A DNA stretch of 14,574 bases from Bacillota bacterium (GTDB lineage: Bacteria > Bacillota > Clostridia > Lachnospirales > Lachnospiraceae). Each line of letters opens with the position of its first letter. The first letter of the stretch is position 1. A program made the position numbers and the translations under genes. Positions 1-7,009 of the stretch are shown one piece after another. Under the pieces are notes generated by a model. It had not been told where the DNA came from and did not search any database. It worked only from the letters and a program-made list of their open reading frames with translations. The stretch lies in contig JAEZRJ010000042.1 of assembly GCA_023412855.1 (NCBI GenBank), forward strand, positions 1 through 14,574, written 5' to 3'.

Positions 1-5
1 ATTTT

Positions 6-563
6 ATGATTTCTGCAGGTGATTTCAGAAATGGTATTACTATTGAATTAGATAATAATATTTACCAGATTATTGAGTTCCAGCACGTAAAACCGGGTAA
101 AGGGGCAGCGTTCGTAAGAACCAAACTTAAAAACGTTAAGAGCGGCGGTGTAATTGAGAAAACATTCAGACCCACCGAGAAATGCCCGCAAGCACGTATT
201 GATAGAAAAGATATGCAGTACTTATATTCAGACGGTGACTTATTCCATTTTATGGATGTAGAGAGCTATGAGCAGATCGGACTCGATGAGGCCTCGGTAG
301 GCGATTCTCTGAAATTCGTAAAGGAAAATGTGATGGTTAAGGTATGTTCCCATAACGGAAATGTATTCGCTATCGAACCGCCTTTGTTTGTAGAACTGGA
401 GATTACGGATACAGAACCGGGATTCAAGGGAGACACGGCAACAGGAGCTACGAAGCCCGCTGTTGTGGAGACGGGAGCAACCGTTTATGTTCCTTTATTC
501 GTGGATCAGAACGACGTAATCAAAATCGATACAAGAACGGGAGAATATCTCTCCAGAGTATAA
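6..563 (+). CDS. efp: Elongation factor P
   Basis: EF-P binds between the ribosomal P and E sites and relieves stalling at consecutive prolines. The 185-residue product has the usual family length and three-domain layout: an N-terminal KOW-like domain (about 1-63), then two OB-fold domains ending in the typical DTRTGEYLSRV tail. The domain I loop reads HVKPGKGAAFVR, which places the modifiable lysine at residue 32. In Bacillus subtilis the equivalent Lys32 carries a 5-aminopentanol group; that this protein is modified the same way is inference. The start is the ATG at 6. Its ribosome binding site lies outside the window, so the upstream context cannot be judged. A strong terminator follows about 30 bp after the stop, so efp ends its transcript here. 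Confidence 0.97.
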   Translation: MISAGDFRNGITIELDNNIYQIIEFQHVKPGKGAAFVRTKLKNVKSGGVIEKTFRPTEKCPQARIDRKDMQYLYSDGDLFHFMDVESYEQIGLDEASVGDSLKFVKENVMVKVCSHNGNVFAIEPPLFVELEITDTEPGFKGDTATGATKPAVVETGATVYVPLFVDQNDVIKIDTRTGEYLSRV

Positions 564-592
564 TCTGTATCGACTATCATTTAAGCTTATAG

Positions 593-628
593 GACAATGG
601 AAATATGAATTTTTCCGTTGTCTTTTTT
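593..628 (+). terminator. Intrinsic terminator after efp
   Basis: The arm GACAATGGAAA pairs with TTTTCCGTTGTC (one G-U pair) across a short A/T loop and is followed directly by six T. It lies about 30 bp past the efp stop and separates efp from the DUF5688 gene. Confidence 0.85.
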
Positions 629-642
629 ATTATTCAAATCAT

Positions 643-769
643 AAAAGTCGGCATCGCATACTTTTTCCGATGCCAACCAAATCTTCGGCGGAAAATCCGC
701 ACAGTCATGGTACGTCGTTACCGCAAATCACAAACTAAAAAATAAAATTAGAAAGAAAGAGGATTTTAC
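643..769 (+). promoter_or_regulatory. Structured leader of the DUF5688 gene
   Basis: This stretch between the efp terminator and the next start codon holds two clear dyads: GGCATCG (650-656) with CGATGCC (668-674), and GCGGA (688-692) with TCCGC (696-700). A weaker dyad, GGTA/TACC, lies near 710-722. Positions 643-664 match 7584-7605, ahead of the chemoreceptor gene, at 19 of 22 positions. The ribosome binding site for the ATG at 770 is the GAAAGAGG-like run at about 755-762. I see no confident promoter and no riboswitch class I can name. It may be a structured 5' UTR or a set of protein-binding sites. Confidence 0.4.
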
Positions 770-1750
770 ATGAAAATCATGGAGTTTTGCGAGAAAGTAA
801 AGAGTGAATTGGAACTTTGTTTTGGAGGAGAGGTAACCGTTGAGGTAAACCAGATCACGAAGAATAACGGAGTAATCTTAAATAGTGTAGTGATAGCTAA
901 AAAGGGAAGAAACATATCCCCTAATATTTACCTCGATGAATTTTTTGAAGAATACGAGCTGGGAAAAACCTTACAGGATATTATTGAAGAAATAAGACGG
1001 ATTTATAGGGAAAGCAGCTTTAAGAAAAGTTTGGACATGGAATTTTTTTTGGATTATGGAAAGCTGAAGGGAAAAGTAGCATATAAAGTAATAGGGTATG
1101 AAAAAAATAAAGAGATATTGAAAGAGATCCCGCACTTTCCTTTCCTGGATATGGCAGTGGTATTTTATTGCAGTGTCGATGAAAAAGAGCTAAGCAAAGC
1201 TACTATTTTAATCTATAACAATCACCTTAAGCTGTGGGGCATTACGAAGGAAATGTTATATGAGGATGCGAAAGAAAATACGAGGCGGCTGCTTCCTGCC
1301 AGAGTTCTGCCTATCGAGAGGATGATGCAGGAAATTTTTTCACAGGATCTGAAGAAGGAATTTGTTGCAGGAATCGGAGAAGACGGCTTTATGCCCGATG
1401 AAGAATGGTTCGATAATGCAGCTTCGCAATTGCTGTCTACGGTGACGGATTGCGGAAGCTGCGGACAAATGTTCGTTATGGGAAATGAGAACAAGCTGTT
1501 TGGAGCAGCAACGCTGCTGTATGAGAATGCTTTGCGTAGATTTTCCAATGCAGTTTGTAAAGACTTATTCATTCTCCCCAGTTCTATTCATGAAATCATA
1601 TTAATACCCGACGACGGAAATCAGGAACCAATACAGCTTTGGAGAATGGTCTGCGATATCAATGAAACGCAGGTGGATCCTGAGGATGTGCTGACGGATG
1701 CGGTATATCTCTATTCCAGAAAGGAGAACAAAATTACAAAGCTTTTCTAG
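770..1750 (+). CDS. DUF5688 family protein
   Basis: This 326-residue acidic protein has no signal peptide and no membrane segment, so it should be cytoplasmic. The whole-protein pattern matches the DUF5688 proteins common in Lachnospiraceae: an N-terminal MEFCEKVKSEL helix, a VTVEVNQITKNNGV segment, a central LLPARVLPIERMM segment, and a C-terminal LPSSIHEIILIPD stretch followed by a VYLYSRKEN ending. The function of the family is unknown to me and no catalytic motif stands out. The ATG at 770 sits a few bases after a GAGG-type ribosome binding site. The gene is preceded by a structured leader and followed after 13 bp by a palindromic mobile element. The family assignment is from memory of the pattern. 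Confidence 0.8.
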   Translation: MKIMEFCEKVKSELELCFGGEVTVEVNQITKNNGVILNSVVIAKKGRNISPNIYLDEFFEEYELGKTLQDIIEEIRRIYRESSFKKSLDMEFFLDYGKLKGKVAYKVIGYEKNKEILKEIPHFPFLDMAVVFYCSVDEKELSKATILIYNNHLKLWGITKEMLYEDAKENTRRLLPARVLPIERMMQEIFSQDLKKEFVAGIGEDGFMPDEEWFDNAASQLLSTVTDCGSCGQMFVMGNENKLFGAATLLYENALRRFSNAVCKDLFILPSSIHEIILIPDDGNQEPIQLWRMVCDINETQVDPEDVLTDAVYLYSRKENKITKLF

Positions 1751-1763
1751 GGCATCCAAATTT

Positions 1764-1896
1764 GTTACTGTTTACTCCGTTCACAGTAACGCATGATTTC
1801 TGCATTTAAATTCGCTTCGCGAGGCAGAAATCATCTCTCGTATCACGTTCTTACGTAGCTTAACAGTAAGTGTTAAGCTACTATGTGAACAGTAAT
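1764..1896 (-). mobile_element. Palindromic MITE-like element, copy 1 (reverse orientation)
   Basis: This is one of three copies of a 133-149 bp non-coding element in the window (others at 7284-7417 and 10061-10209); this copy is inverted relative to them. Its ends form a terminal inverted repeat: GTTACTGTTTAC on the left, and GTGAACAGTAAT on the right, which is close to its complement. An 8-bp direct repeat CCAAATTT lies flush outside both ends (1756-1763 and 1897-1904), as expected for a target-site duplication. Counting two further matching bases the direct repeat is ATCCAAATTT. Inside are the stems GTAGCTTAACA/TGTTAAGCTAC and ATGATTTCTGC/GCAGAAATCAT seen in the other copies. No transposase is encoded, so any movement would need an enzyme supplied in trans. 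Confidence 0.8.
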
Positions 1897-1935
1897 CCAA
1901 ATTTTTCCTATCGGGTATGTTCACAAAAAGTACAC

Positions 1936-1985
1936 TAGACAATAGGAATTTGTTATGATATTATATCAGAGTGATGTAACAAATT
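1936..1985 (+). promoter_or_regulatory. Candidate promoter and dyads upstream of tRNA-Arg
   Basis: TAGACA (1936-1941), a 17-bp spacer and TATTAT (1959-1964) form a plausible sigma-A promoter that would start transcription near 1971. A 9-bp dyad AATTTGTTA (1947-1955) / TAACAAATT (1977-1985) brackets the -10 element. The start would fall inside the 14-bp inverted repeat that flanks the tRNA. The -35 is imperfect and the assignment is tentative. Confidence 0.4.
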
Positions 1986-2110
1986 TGTAATATATTATAA
2001 CTTTATAAGTACCAATTTCTTATGCACCCGTAGTCTAATGGATAGAACGGAGGCCTCCGACGCCTTTAATGCAGGTTCGATTCCTGCCGGGTGCATTTAC
2101 ATCACTCTGA
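1966..2110. repeat. 14-bp inverted repeat flanking tRNA-Arg
   Basis: TCAGAGTGATGTAA at 1966-1979 is perfectly complementary in inverted orientation to TTACATCACTCTGA at 2097-2110. The arms enclose the whole tRNA plus 44 bases of its 5' side. In a transcript they could form a long outer stem presenting the tRNA inside a loop. Confidence 0.8.
2024..2095 (+). tRNA. tRNA-Arg (anticodon CCG)
   Basis: A complete cloverleaf is visible. The acceptor stem is GCACCCG/CGGGTGC, the D-arm contains GTCTAATGGATAGAAC, and the anticodon stem-loop has the 7-base loop CTCCGAC, giving anticodon CCG with T33 and A37. The T-arm is GCAGG TTCGATT CCTGC and the discriminator base is A. The anticodon CCG reads CGG (arginine). 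CCA is not encoded, so it must be added after transcription. A perfect 14-bp inverted repeat flanks the gene. The membrane SH3 gene begins 60 bp downstream with no terminator between them. Confidence 0.95.
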
Positions 2111-2155
2111 GTAATAAATGAAGGGAAGTAAGGACAGAAAGGACAGTTTTATCTT

Positions 2156-3487
2156 ATGAGTAGGCATAGAAAATCATCTATGAACAACAGCATAAAAGAT
2201 AGATTGGATGATATAAAGGATTGGATATCCGACCATGCGAAAATAGTAATGCCGGTCATCCTCGTAATATGTGTGCTATTTACGGTTCTCATAGCGGTCA
2301 ATGCGAATAAAAAAGCAGCCGCCGAAGAGGAAGCGCAGATGGCGGAGAGCACGGAGGTAGCGGATACCGCAGCACTTTTGACAGAGGATGTGGAGACAGT
2401 ACCGGAGCTTCCTCTTGAGGAAAATGCATATCCGGCAGTAAACGCGCTTGTGAGCAGCTATTATTCCGCTTTGGCGGAGGGAGATTTGGATACGGTTTCC
2501 TCCATCAATGCGTTTGTGGACGATACGGAAAAAATAAGAATTCAGGAAATGAGCAAATATATCGACTCCTATCCGCAGCTCGACGTGTACACGAAAGCAG
2601 GTCCGGTAGAAGGCTCCTATCTGGTATATGTATATTCCAAAGTGAAATTTACCGAATATGATGAAATGGTACCCGGGATGCAGGCGTTTTATGTATGCAC
2701 GGATGAGAACGGGAACTGCTATATTAACGAAGGCGAAGATAATTCCGTTGTAACAAACTATATCAGAGATATTTCTCTTCAGGACGATGTGGTTGATTTG
2801 AACAATAAGGTTGCCGTAGAATACAACGAGCTTTTGGAAAGTGACGAGGAACTGAACGCATTTCTCGTAGATTTGGCGCAGAGGATCGATGTTTCTGTAG
2901 GTGAAGCTCTTGCGAAAGCAGAGGCTTCCCAGGCGCAGGAGGAAACTGCGGCTGTAGAAAATACCGAGACAGCGGAAGCTGCGGAGGCAGAGACAGAACA
3001 AGTTGCCGAAGAGTCTCCGGTGAATGTGACAAAGACGGTGCGTGCAACGGATGTAGTCAATGTTCGAAGCTCCGACAGCGAGACCGCCGATAAGGTGGGG
3101 AAGGCGCAGATTGGCGATGAATTTACCTTGCTGGAGGAAAAAGGAAACGGCTGGAGCAAGATTACTTTCGACGGAAAAGATGCTTTTATTAAGACGGAAT
3201 TTCTGGAGCCCGTAGAAAAGGCAGCGGCAGCAACCGAAACGGGGCAGACAAGTCAAGATACAGCGCAAGCTGAAACGAATACAGTAACACAGACTACTGG
3301 TGATGGTACTACAGTAACGGTAATAGAAAATGTCAACATCAGAAAGACTGCCAGTGAGACTGGTGAGAAATTGGGACTCGTATATGTCGGCGAGAAGCTG
3401 GAGCTGGTGATGAAACAGGCAGATGGCTGGACAAAAGTAAAATATAAGGGACAGACTGCATATGTCAAATCCGATTATGTGGAATAA
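2156..3487 (+). CDS. Membrane-anchored protein with two bacterial SH3 domains
   Basis: The 443-residue product has a short basic cytoplasmic head (1-30), one hydrophobic segment (about 31-48, VMPVILVICVLFTVLIAV) and a large extracellular part. Residues about 88-255 look like an NTF2-like alpha/beta domain (SSYYSALAEGDLDTV, then YLVYVYSKVKF and GMQAFYVCTDENG). An Ala/Glu-rich linker (255-290) follows, then two SH3_3-type repeats at about 291-353 and 383-443, each with the VNVR or VNIR, G(D/E)-x-L and DGW or NGW-xK(I/V) pattern. SH3_3 domains commonly bind peptidoglycan, so a cell-wall-facing role is likely. No hydrolase domain is present. The ATG at 2156 has only a weak AAAGGA at a 12-base distance. 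It may be co-transcribed with the tRNA upstream and the oxidoreductase downstream, since no terminator separates them. Confidence 0.88.
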   Translation: MSRHRKSSMNNSIKDRLDDIKDWISDHAKIVMPVILVICVLFTVLIAVNANKKAAAEEEAQMAESTEVADTAALLTEDVETVPELPLEENAYPAVNALVSSYYSALAEGDLDTVSSINAFVDDTEKIRIQEMSKYIDSYPQLDVYTKAGPVEGSYLVYVYSKVKFTEYDEMVPGMQAFYVCTDENGNCYINEGEDNSVVTNYIRDISLQDDVVDLNNKVAVEYNELLESDEELNAFLVDLAQRIDVSVGEALAKAEASQAQEETAAVENTETAEAAEAETEQVAEESPVNVTKTVRATDVVNVRSSDSETADKVGKAQIGDEFTLLEEKGNGWSKITFDGKDAFIKTEFLEPVEKAAAATETGQTSQDTAQAETNTVTQTTGDGTTVTVIENVNIRKTASETGEKLGLVYVGEKLELVMKQADGWTKVKYKGQTAYVKSDYVE

Positions 3488-3587
3488 TTTGCAAGCGTGA
3501 AAGACTGCGCAGCAACATTTCCATGCATTAATTCTTGCTATGAAGCTGCAAGCTGAACAGTAATAAATCTATGATTGAGAGGAGAGA

Positions 3588-4586
3588 ATGGTGCAGGATA
3601 TGAATTTGAACAATAAGATAAACGTGGCAATTCTGGGAGCCGGAGGTATCGGAGCAACGATGGCACAGACTTTGAATAAGATGAAGACCGCAAGATGTTA
3701 CGCGGTAGGTTCCAGAAGTAAGGATAAGGCTGCAGAATTTGCTAAAAAATACGGATGTAAGAAATCCTATGGCTCTTACGAGGAACTAGTTGCGGACAAA
3801 AAGGTGGATTTGGTCTATATAGCGACGCCCCATTCGGAACATTATGAGCATGCAAGGCTATGTATAGAAAACGGAAAAGCAGTGCTCTGTGAAAAAGCTT
3901 TCACAGCCAATGCTGCGCAGGCAGAGGAATTAATCGCCTTAGCAAAAGAAAAAAACGTGCTTATAACAGAGGCAATATGGACCCGTTATATGCCTATGCT
4001 CCAAACAATAAAGGAAGTATTAAACAGCGGAGTGATCGGTGTTCCTACGATGCTGACGGCAAACCTTGGTTATGTAATTAACGGTGTGTCCCGCTTGACG
4101 GACCCTGCGCTTGCAGGAGGTGCCCTTCTCGACGTAGGAGTGTATACGATTAATTTCGCTTCGATGATATTCGGGACGGAAGTAAAGAAATTATCTTCTG
4201 TATGTACCTATACGAAGAGTGGCGTGGATGAGCAGAACAGCATAACTATGGTATTCGAAGACGGAAAGATGGCTGTGTTGAACAGTTCTATGCTTTCGTT
4301 AAGCGACAGAAAGGGAATCATACACGGAACCAAGGGGTTTGCGGTAATCGAGAATATCAACAATTTCGATAATATGACGGTATATGACAGCAGCTATAAC
4401 AAAGTAGAGAAATATAACCGTCCGAAGCAGATTTCAGGCTATGAATACGAAGTGGAGGCTTGCGCGAAGGCTCTGCAGAACGGAGAGATAGAATGTCCGC
4501 AGATGCCGCATGCGGAAACGATTCGCGTCATGAAGCTGATGGATAGTCTCAGATATGAATGGGGAATCAAATATCCCTTTGAATAA
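3588..4586 (+). CDS. Gfo/Idh/MocA family NAD(P)-dependent oxidoreductase
   Basis: This 332-residue protein has the two-domain Gfo/Idh/MocA layout. An N-terminal Rossmann fold (about 10-130) carries the dinucleotide motif VAILGAGGIGATMA, the strand VDLVYIATPHSEHYEHA and the CEKAFTAN motif, whose Lys matches the family's EKP-motif lysine. The C-terminal alpha/beta domain includes GGALLDVGVYTINFASMIFG. Such enzymes oxidise or reduce sugars, inositols or trans-dihydrodiols. It most resembles the dihydrodiol/xylose dehydrogenase branch, but substrate and cofactor cannot be read from sequence. The ATG at 3588 lies very close to the GAGAGGAG ribosome binding site (about 5 bases from GAGAGG); GTG at 3591 is a near-equivalent alternative. 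The stop is followed by a good terminator. Confidence 0.9.
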   Translation: MVQDMNLNNKINVAILGAGGIGATMAQTLNKMKTARCYAVGSRSKDKAAEFAKKYGCKKSYGSYEELVADKKVDLVYIATPHSEHYEHARLCIENGKAVLCEKAFTANAAQAEELIALAKEKNVLITEAIWTRYMPMLQTIKEVLNSGVIGVPTMLTANLGYVINGVSRLTDPALAGGALLDVGVYTINFASMIFGTEVKKLSSVCTYTKSGVDEQNSITMVFEDGKMAVLNSSMLSLSDRKGIIHGTKGFAVIENINNFDNMTVYDSSYNKVEKYNRPKQISGYEYEVEACAKALQNGEIECPQMPHAETIRVMKLMDSLRYEWGIKYPFE

Positions 4587-4626
4587 AAAATAAAAAAGAG
4601 AGCATACTCTTAATCAGAGGAATTGA

Positions 4627-4660
4627 GGTGTAAGTATAGAAAGTTATACTTACACCTTTT
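4627..4660 (+). terminator. Intrinsic terminator after the oxidoreductase
   Basis: A perfect 12-bp stem, GGTGTAAGTATA with TATACTTACACC, encloses a 6-base loop and is followed by TTTT. It closes the SH3-oxidoreductase transcript. Confidence 0.8.
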
Positions 4661-4735
4661 CTGTTTAGATTTTTATTGAAAAAGATTCTGATGGAAATAG
4701 GCAGGGCCGGCGAGGCTGGAAAGGAAGAGTGTGCG

Positions 4736-5167
4736 ATGAGAAAAGACGATGTGGAAATTCTGCGCGGAGTGCAGAAGAATACGGAAATGGCGATGAAAGC
4801 AATCAATACGATAAGTGAAAAAGTTTCGGACGATAGTCTGGCAGTACAGTTATCCAAGCAGGCTTTAAAATATTCGGAAATCCATAATAAGGCGCTGGAT
4901 AAGATTCTGGAGGCAAGATCGGAGCCGTATCGCACAAATAATGTGAGCCAGATGATGCTTGTAGGAGGCATTCATTCCAACACGATGTTCGATACGAGCA
5001 CGAGCCATATCGCGGAAGTGATGATTCAGGGAAGTAACCGGGGAATAACAGATATGTGCAAGCATTTGAACCACCATGAGCATGCGGAGGATACTTCACT
5101 GGAAATCGCGAAGGAATTAATGGATTTTGAGGAAAAGAATATTGAACGGCTGAAGAAATATTTATGA
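4736..5167 (+). CDS. Small all-helical His/Glu-rich protein, ferritin-like appearance
   Basis: I start this 143-residue protein at the ATG at 4736 because AAGGAAGAG (4721-4729) lies 7 bases before it. The frame runs on upstream to a TTG at 4676, but that start has no ribosome binding site and lies next to the terminator. The sequence looks entirely alpha-helical, with four helix-length stretches: about 4-30, 33-62, 70-105 and 112-142. Acidic and histidine residues fall in helix-like spacing (SEIHNKALDKILE, HIAEVMIQ, HHEHAEDTSLEIAKELMDFEEKNIERL), which resembles metal-binding four-helix proteins. I recognise it as a conserved Lachnospiraceae-type hypothetical but know no function, and metal binding is inference. 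No signal peptide or membrane segment is visible. Confidence 0.75.
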   Translation: MRKDDVEILRGVQKNTEMAMKAINTISEKVSDDSLAVQLSKQALKYSEIHNKALDKILEARSEPYRTNNVSQMMLVGGIHSNTMFDTSTSHIAEVMIQGSNRGITDMCKHLNHHEHAEDTSLEIAKELMDFEEKNIERLKKYL

Positions 5168-5170
5168 TTG

Positions 5171-5199
5171 TATACACGTATTATTGTACAATGTGTATA
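5171..5199. promoter_or_regulatory. Dyad cluster with ATTGTACAAT palindrome
   Basis: TATACAC (5171-5177) pairs with GTGTATA (5193-5199) and encloses the perfect palindrome ATTGTACAAT (5183-5192). It is followed by A rather than T residues, so it is not a + strand terminator. It could be an operator about 60-90 bp upstream of the gdhA-side promoter, or the 3' end of the preceding transcript. Confidence 0.35.
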
Positions 5200-5253
5200 A
5201 AAAAACGATCAAAAATGGCATAAAACTTTTACAGTTTAATACCCTAAAGTGTC

Positions 5254-5282
5254 TTGTGAAATTGTTATCAACATTATATAAT
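5254..5282 (+). promoter_or_regulatory. Promoter of the gdhA leader
   Basis: TTGTGA (5254-5259), exactly 17 bp, then a perfect TATAAT (5277-5282) give a good sigma-A promoter with a start near 5288-5290. It reads first into the terminator at 5306-5336 and then into the gdhA leader, about 320 bases before the gdhA start. Confidence 0.6.
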
Positions 5283-5305
5283 AATACGTGGACAAAGGCG
5301 TCTTG

Positions 5306-5336
5306 GCACAAAAGATTGTTCTTTTGTGCTTTTTTT
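5306..5336 (+). terminator. Intrinsic terminator inside the gdhA leader (possible attenuator)
   Basis: A perfect 10-bp stem, GCACAAAAGA/TCTTTTGTGC, with a TTGT loop is followed by seven T (5330-5336). It ends a transcript only about 48 bases after the predicted start. The CTTTTGT of its 3' arm is complementary to the ACAAAAG runs in the modules downstream, so alternative pairing is possible. It may be an attenuator for gdhA or the end of a short RNA. Confidence 0.75.
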
Positions 5337-5563
5337 CTGTAATTAGGAAAATGCTCCTATTACAGAAATCATGAATGCGCAGCTACGCGCGAAACAAAAG
5401 CTGTGCTGCCAAAGTATTTGGCTGCGAGAGTGTACGAGCACACTTTTGTTCTTTCATAGGAAAGTACTCATATGAAAGAAAGATAGATGCGCAGCTACGC
5501 GCGAAACAAAAGCTGTGCTGCCAAAGTATTTGGCTGCGGGAGTGTACGAGCACACTTTTGTTC
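5337..5563 (+). repeat. Tandem pair of foldable modules in the gdhA leader
   Basis: Positions 5375-5451 and 5487-5563 are 77-bp modules that differ at one base (period 112). Each can fold: GAA(A)CAAAAG(C)TGTGCT pairs with AGCACACTTTTGTTC (15 bp, two single-base bulges), enclosing the hairpin GCCAAA-GTA-TTTGGC. A GCGCAGCTACGCGC near-palindrome sits at the 5' side. A separate hairpin precedes each module, at 5337-5365 (CTGTAAT/ATTACAG) and 5451-5478 (CTTTCAT/ATGAAAG with one mismatch further in). Their arms differ but stay paired around a similar AGGAAA-TCT-type core. I do not recognise the family. It could be a structured leader RNA or a dispersed palindromic DNA repeat. Short reading frames across it, such as 5375-5569, have no ribosome binding site and are not called. 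Confidence 0.75.
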
Positions 5564-5609
5564 ACATAGAGCAATTCGCTATACAATCAAACTAAAGGAG
5601 GACACGTAG

Positions 5610-6944
5610 ATGTCATATGTTGATGAGGTATTTGACTTGGTAGTTGCAAAGAATCCGGCGCAGCCGGAATTCATTCAGGCGGTAAAAGAGGTTATGGAAT
5701 CCCTTCGTGTGGTAATTGAAGCAAATGAAGAAGTGTACAAAAAGAACGCTTTATTGGAAAGACTGGTTACACCGGAAAGAATCATTATGTTCCGCATTCC
5801 TTGGGTGGATGATAAAGGACAGGTTCAGGTGAACAACGGCTTCCGCGTACAGTTCAACAGCGCTATCGGACCTTACAAGGGCGGTTTGAGATTTCATCCG
5901 TCTGTTAACCTTGGCATTATCAAATTCTTAGGTTTTGAGCAGATTTTCAAAAACTCTCTTACTGGACTTCCTATCGGCGGCGGTAAAGGTGGCTCCGATT
6001 TCGATCCTAAGGGCAAATCGGACAGAGAGGTTATGGCATTCTGCCAGAGCTTTATGACAGAGCTTTACAGACATATCGGTGCGGATACGGACGTACCGGC
6101 AGGAGACATCGGCGTAGGTGCAAGAGAAATTGGCTTTATGTACGGACAGTATAAGAGAATCCGCAACATCTACGAAGGAGTTCTTACGGGAAAAGGCCTC
6201 ACATATGGCGGTTCCCTCGCAAGAACGCAGGCTACAGGTTACGGTCTGCTATATTTGGTAGAAGAAATGTTAAAATGTAACGGCAAGGATATCGCGGGTA
6301 AGACAGTTGCGGTTTCCGGCGCAGGCAATGTGGCTATTTATGCTATTGAAAAAGCGCAGCAGCTCGGTGCGAAGCCAGTTACCTGTTCTGACTCTACGGG
6401 TTGGGTTTATGATTCCGAAGGAATAGATTTGGATTTATTAAAAGAAATAAAAGAAGTGAAACGTGCAAGACTGACGGATTATGTGGCTGCTAGATCCAGC
6501 GCGCAGTATCACGAAGGAAAAGGCGTTTGGAGCGTAAAATGCGATATCGCACTTCCCTGTGCAACACAGAATGAGCTTAATCTCGATGATGCGAAGGCTC
6601 TCGTAGCGAACGGCTGTTTCGCAGTTGCAGAAGGCGCAAATATGCCTACTACCTTGGAAGCTACCGATTACTTCCTGGAGAATAAGGTTCTGTTCTGCCC
6701 CGGTAAAGCATCCAACGCAGGTGGCGTAGCTACCTCCGCATTGGAGATGAGCCAGAACAGCGAAAGACTTAGCTGGACCTTTGAAGAAGTTGACAGCAGG
6801 TTAAAACGCATTATGGTAGACATTTTCCACAACCTTGATACGGCTTCCAAGAAATACAATATGGAAGGAAATTATGTGGCAGGAGCTAATATAGCAGGTT
6901 TCCTTAAGGTTGCAGAAGCAATGAGCGCGCAGGGCGTTGTTTAG
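5610..6944 (+). CDS. gdhA: Glutamate dehydrogenase, probably NADP-dependent
   Basis: The enzyme catalyses reductive amination of 2-oxoglutarate to glutamate, linking ammonium assimilation to the TCA-cycle intermediate pool. The 444-residue length fits the hexameric small-subunit class. The substrate domain carries KGGLRFHPSVN, the catalytic-lysine motif PIGGGKGGSDFDP (Lys126) and PAGDIGVGAREIGFM (Asp166). The Rossmann domain has VAVSGAGNVA (about 233-242) followed by CSDSTGWVYD. Serine/aspartate after the second strand resembles NADP-type enzymes rather than the glycine-proline of the NAD-type Clostridium symbiosum enzyme, so NADP use is likely but inferred. The C-terminal part has PCATQNELNL, EGANMPTT and NAGGVATSALEMSQNSERLSW. 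The start is fixed by AAAGGAGG (5594-5601), 8 bases before the ATG. A long structured leader with an internal terminator suggests regulated read-through. A strong terminator follows, so it is monocistronic. Confidence 0.97.
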   Translation: MSYVDEVFDLVVAKNPAQPEFIQAVKEVMESLRVVIEANEEVYKKNALLERLVTPERIIMFRIPWVDDKGQVQVNNGFRVQFNSAIGPYKGGLRFHPSVNLGIIKFLGFEQIFKNSLTGLPIGGGKGGSDFDPKGKSDREVMAFCQSFMTELYRHIGADTDVPAGDIGVGAREIGFMYGQYKRIRNIYEGVLTGKGLTYGGSLARTQATGYGLLYLVEEMLKCNGKDIAGKTVAVSGAGNVAIYAIEKAQQLGAKPVTCSDSTGWVYDSEGIDLDLLKEIKEVKRARLTDYVAARSSAQYHEGKGVWSVKCDIALPCATQNELNLDDAKALVANGCFAVAEGANMPTTLEATDYFLENKVLFCPGKASNAGGVATSALEMSQNSERLSWTFEEVDSRLKRIMVDIFHNLDTASKKYNMEGNYVAGANIAGFLKVAEAMSAQGVV

Positions 6945-6963
6945 AGTATAATTATATGAGATA

Positions 6964-7009
6964 AAATACCGCAAACATTCATCAAAAGTTGTGTTTGCGG
7001 TATTTTTTT
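6964..7009 (+). terminator. Intrinsic terminator after gdhA
   Basis: A 14-bp stem, AAATACCGCAAACA (6964-6977) with TGTTTGCGGTATTT (6992-7005), closes a 14-base loop and ends in a run of T (to 7009). It lies 20 bp past the gdhA stop. Confidence 0.9.

Noticed and set aside
2276..3268. Long open frame of 330 codons on the - strand
   Set aside because: It lies entirely opposite the SH3 protein gene, and its translation is Cys/Arg/Phe/Ile-rich with no recognisable domain and no ribosome binding site; it is a shadow of the + strand gene.
3553..3562. TGAACAGTAA after the SH3 gene, matching the end of the mobile repeat
   Set aside because: Only about ten bases match and neither the internal stems nor a second end is present; too little to call a solo terminus.
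5375..5563. Tandem repeats considered as a CRISPR array
   Set aside because: Only two long (77-bp) foldable units with a structured 35-bp spacer, no cas genes and no further repeats.
5375..5569. 64-codon + strand frame across the tandem modules
   Set aside because: It simply translates the two repeats, has no ribosome binding site, and its sequence is better explained by secondary structure.
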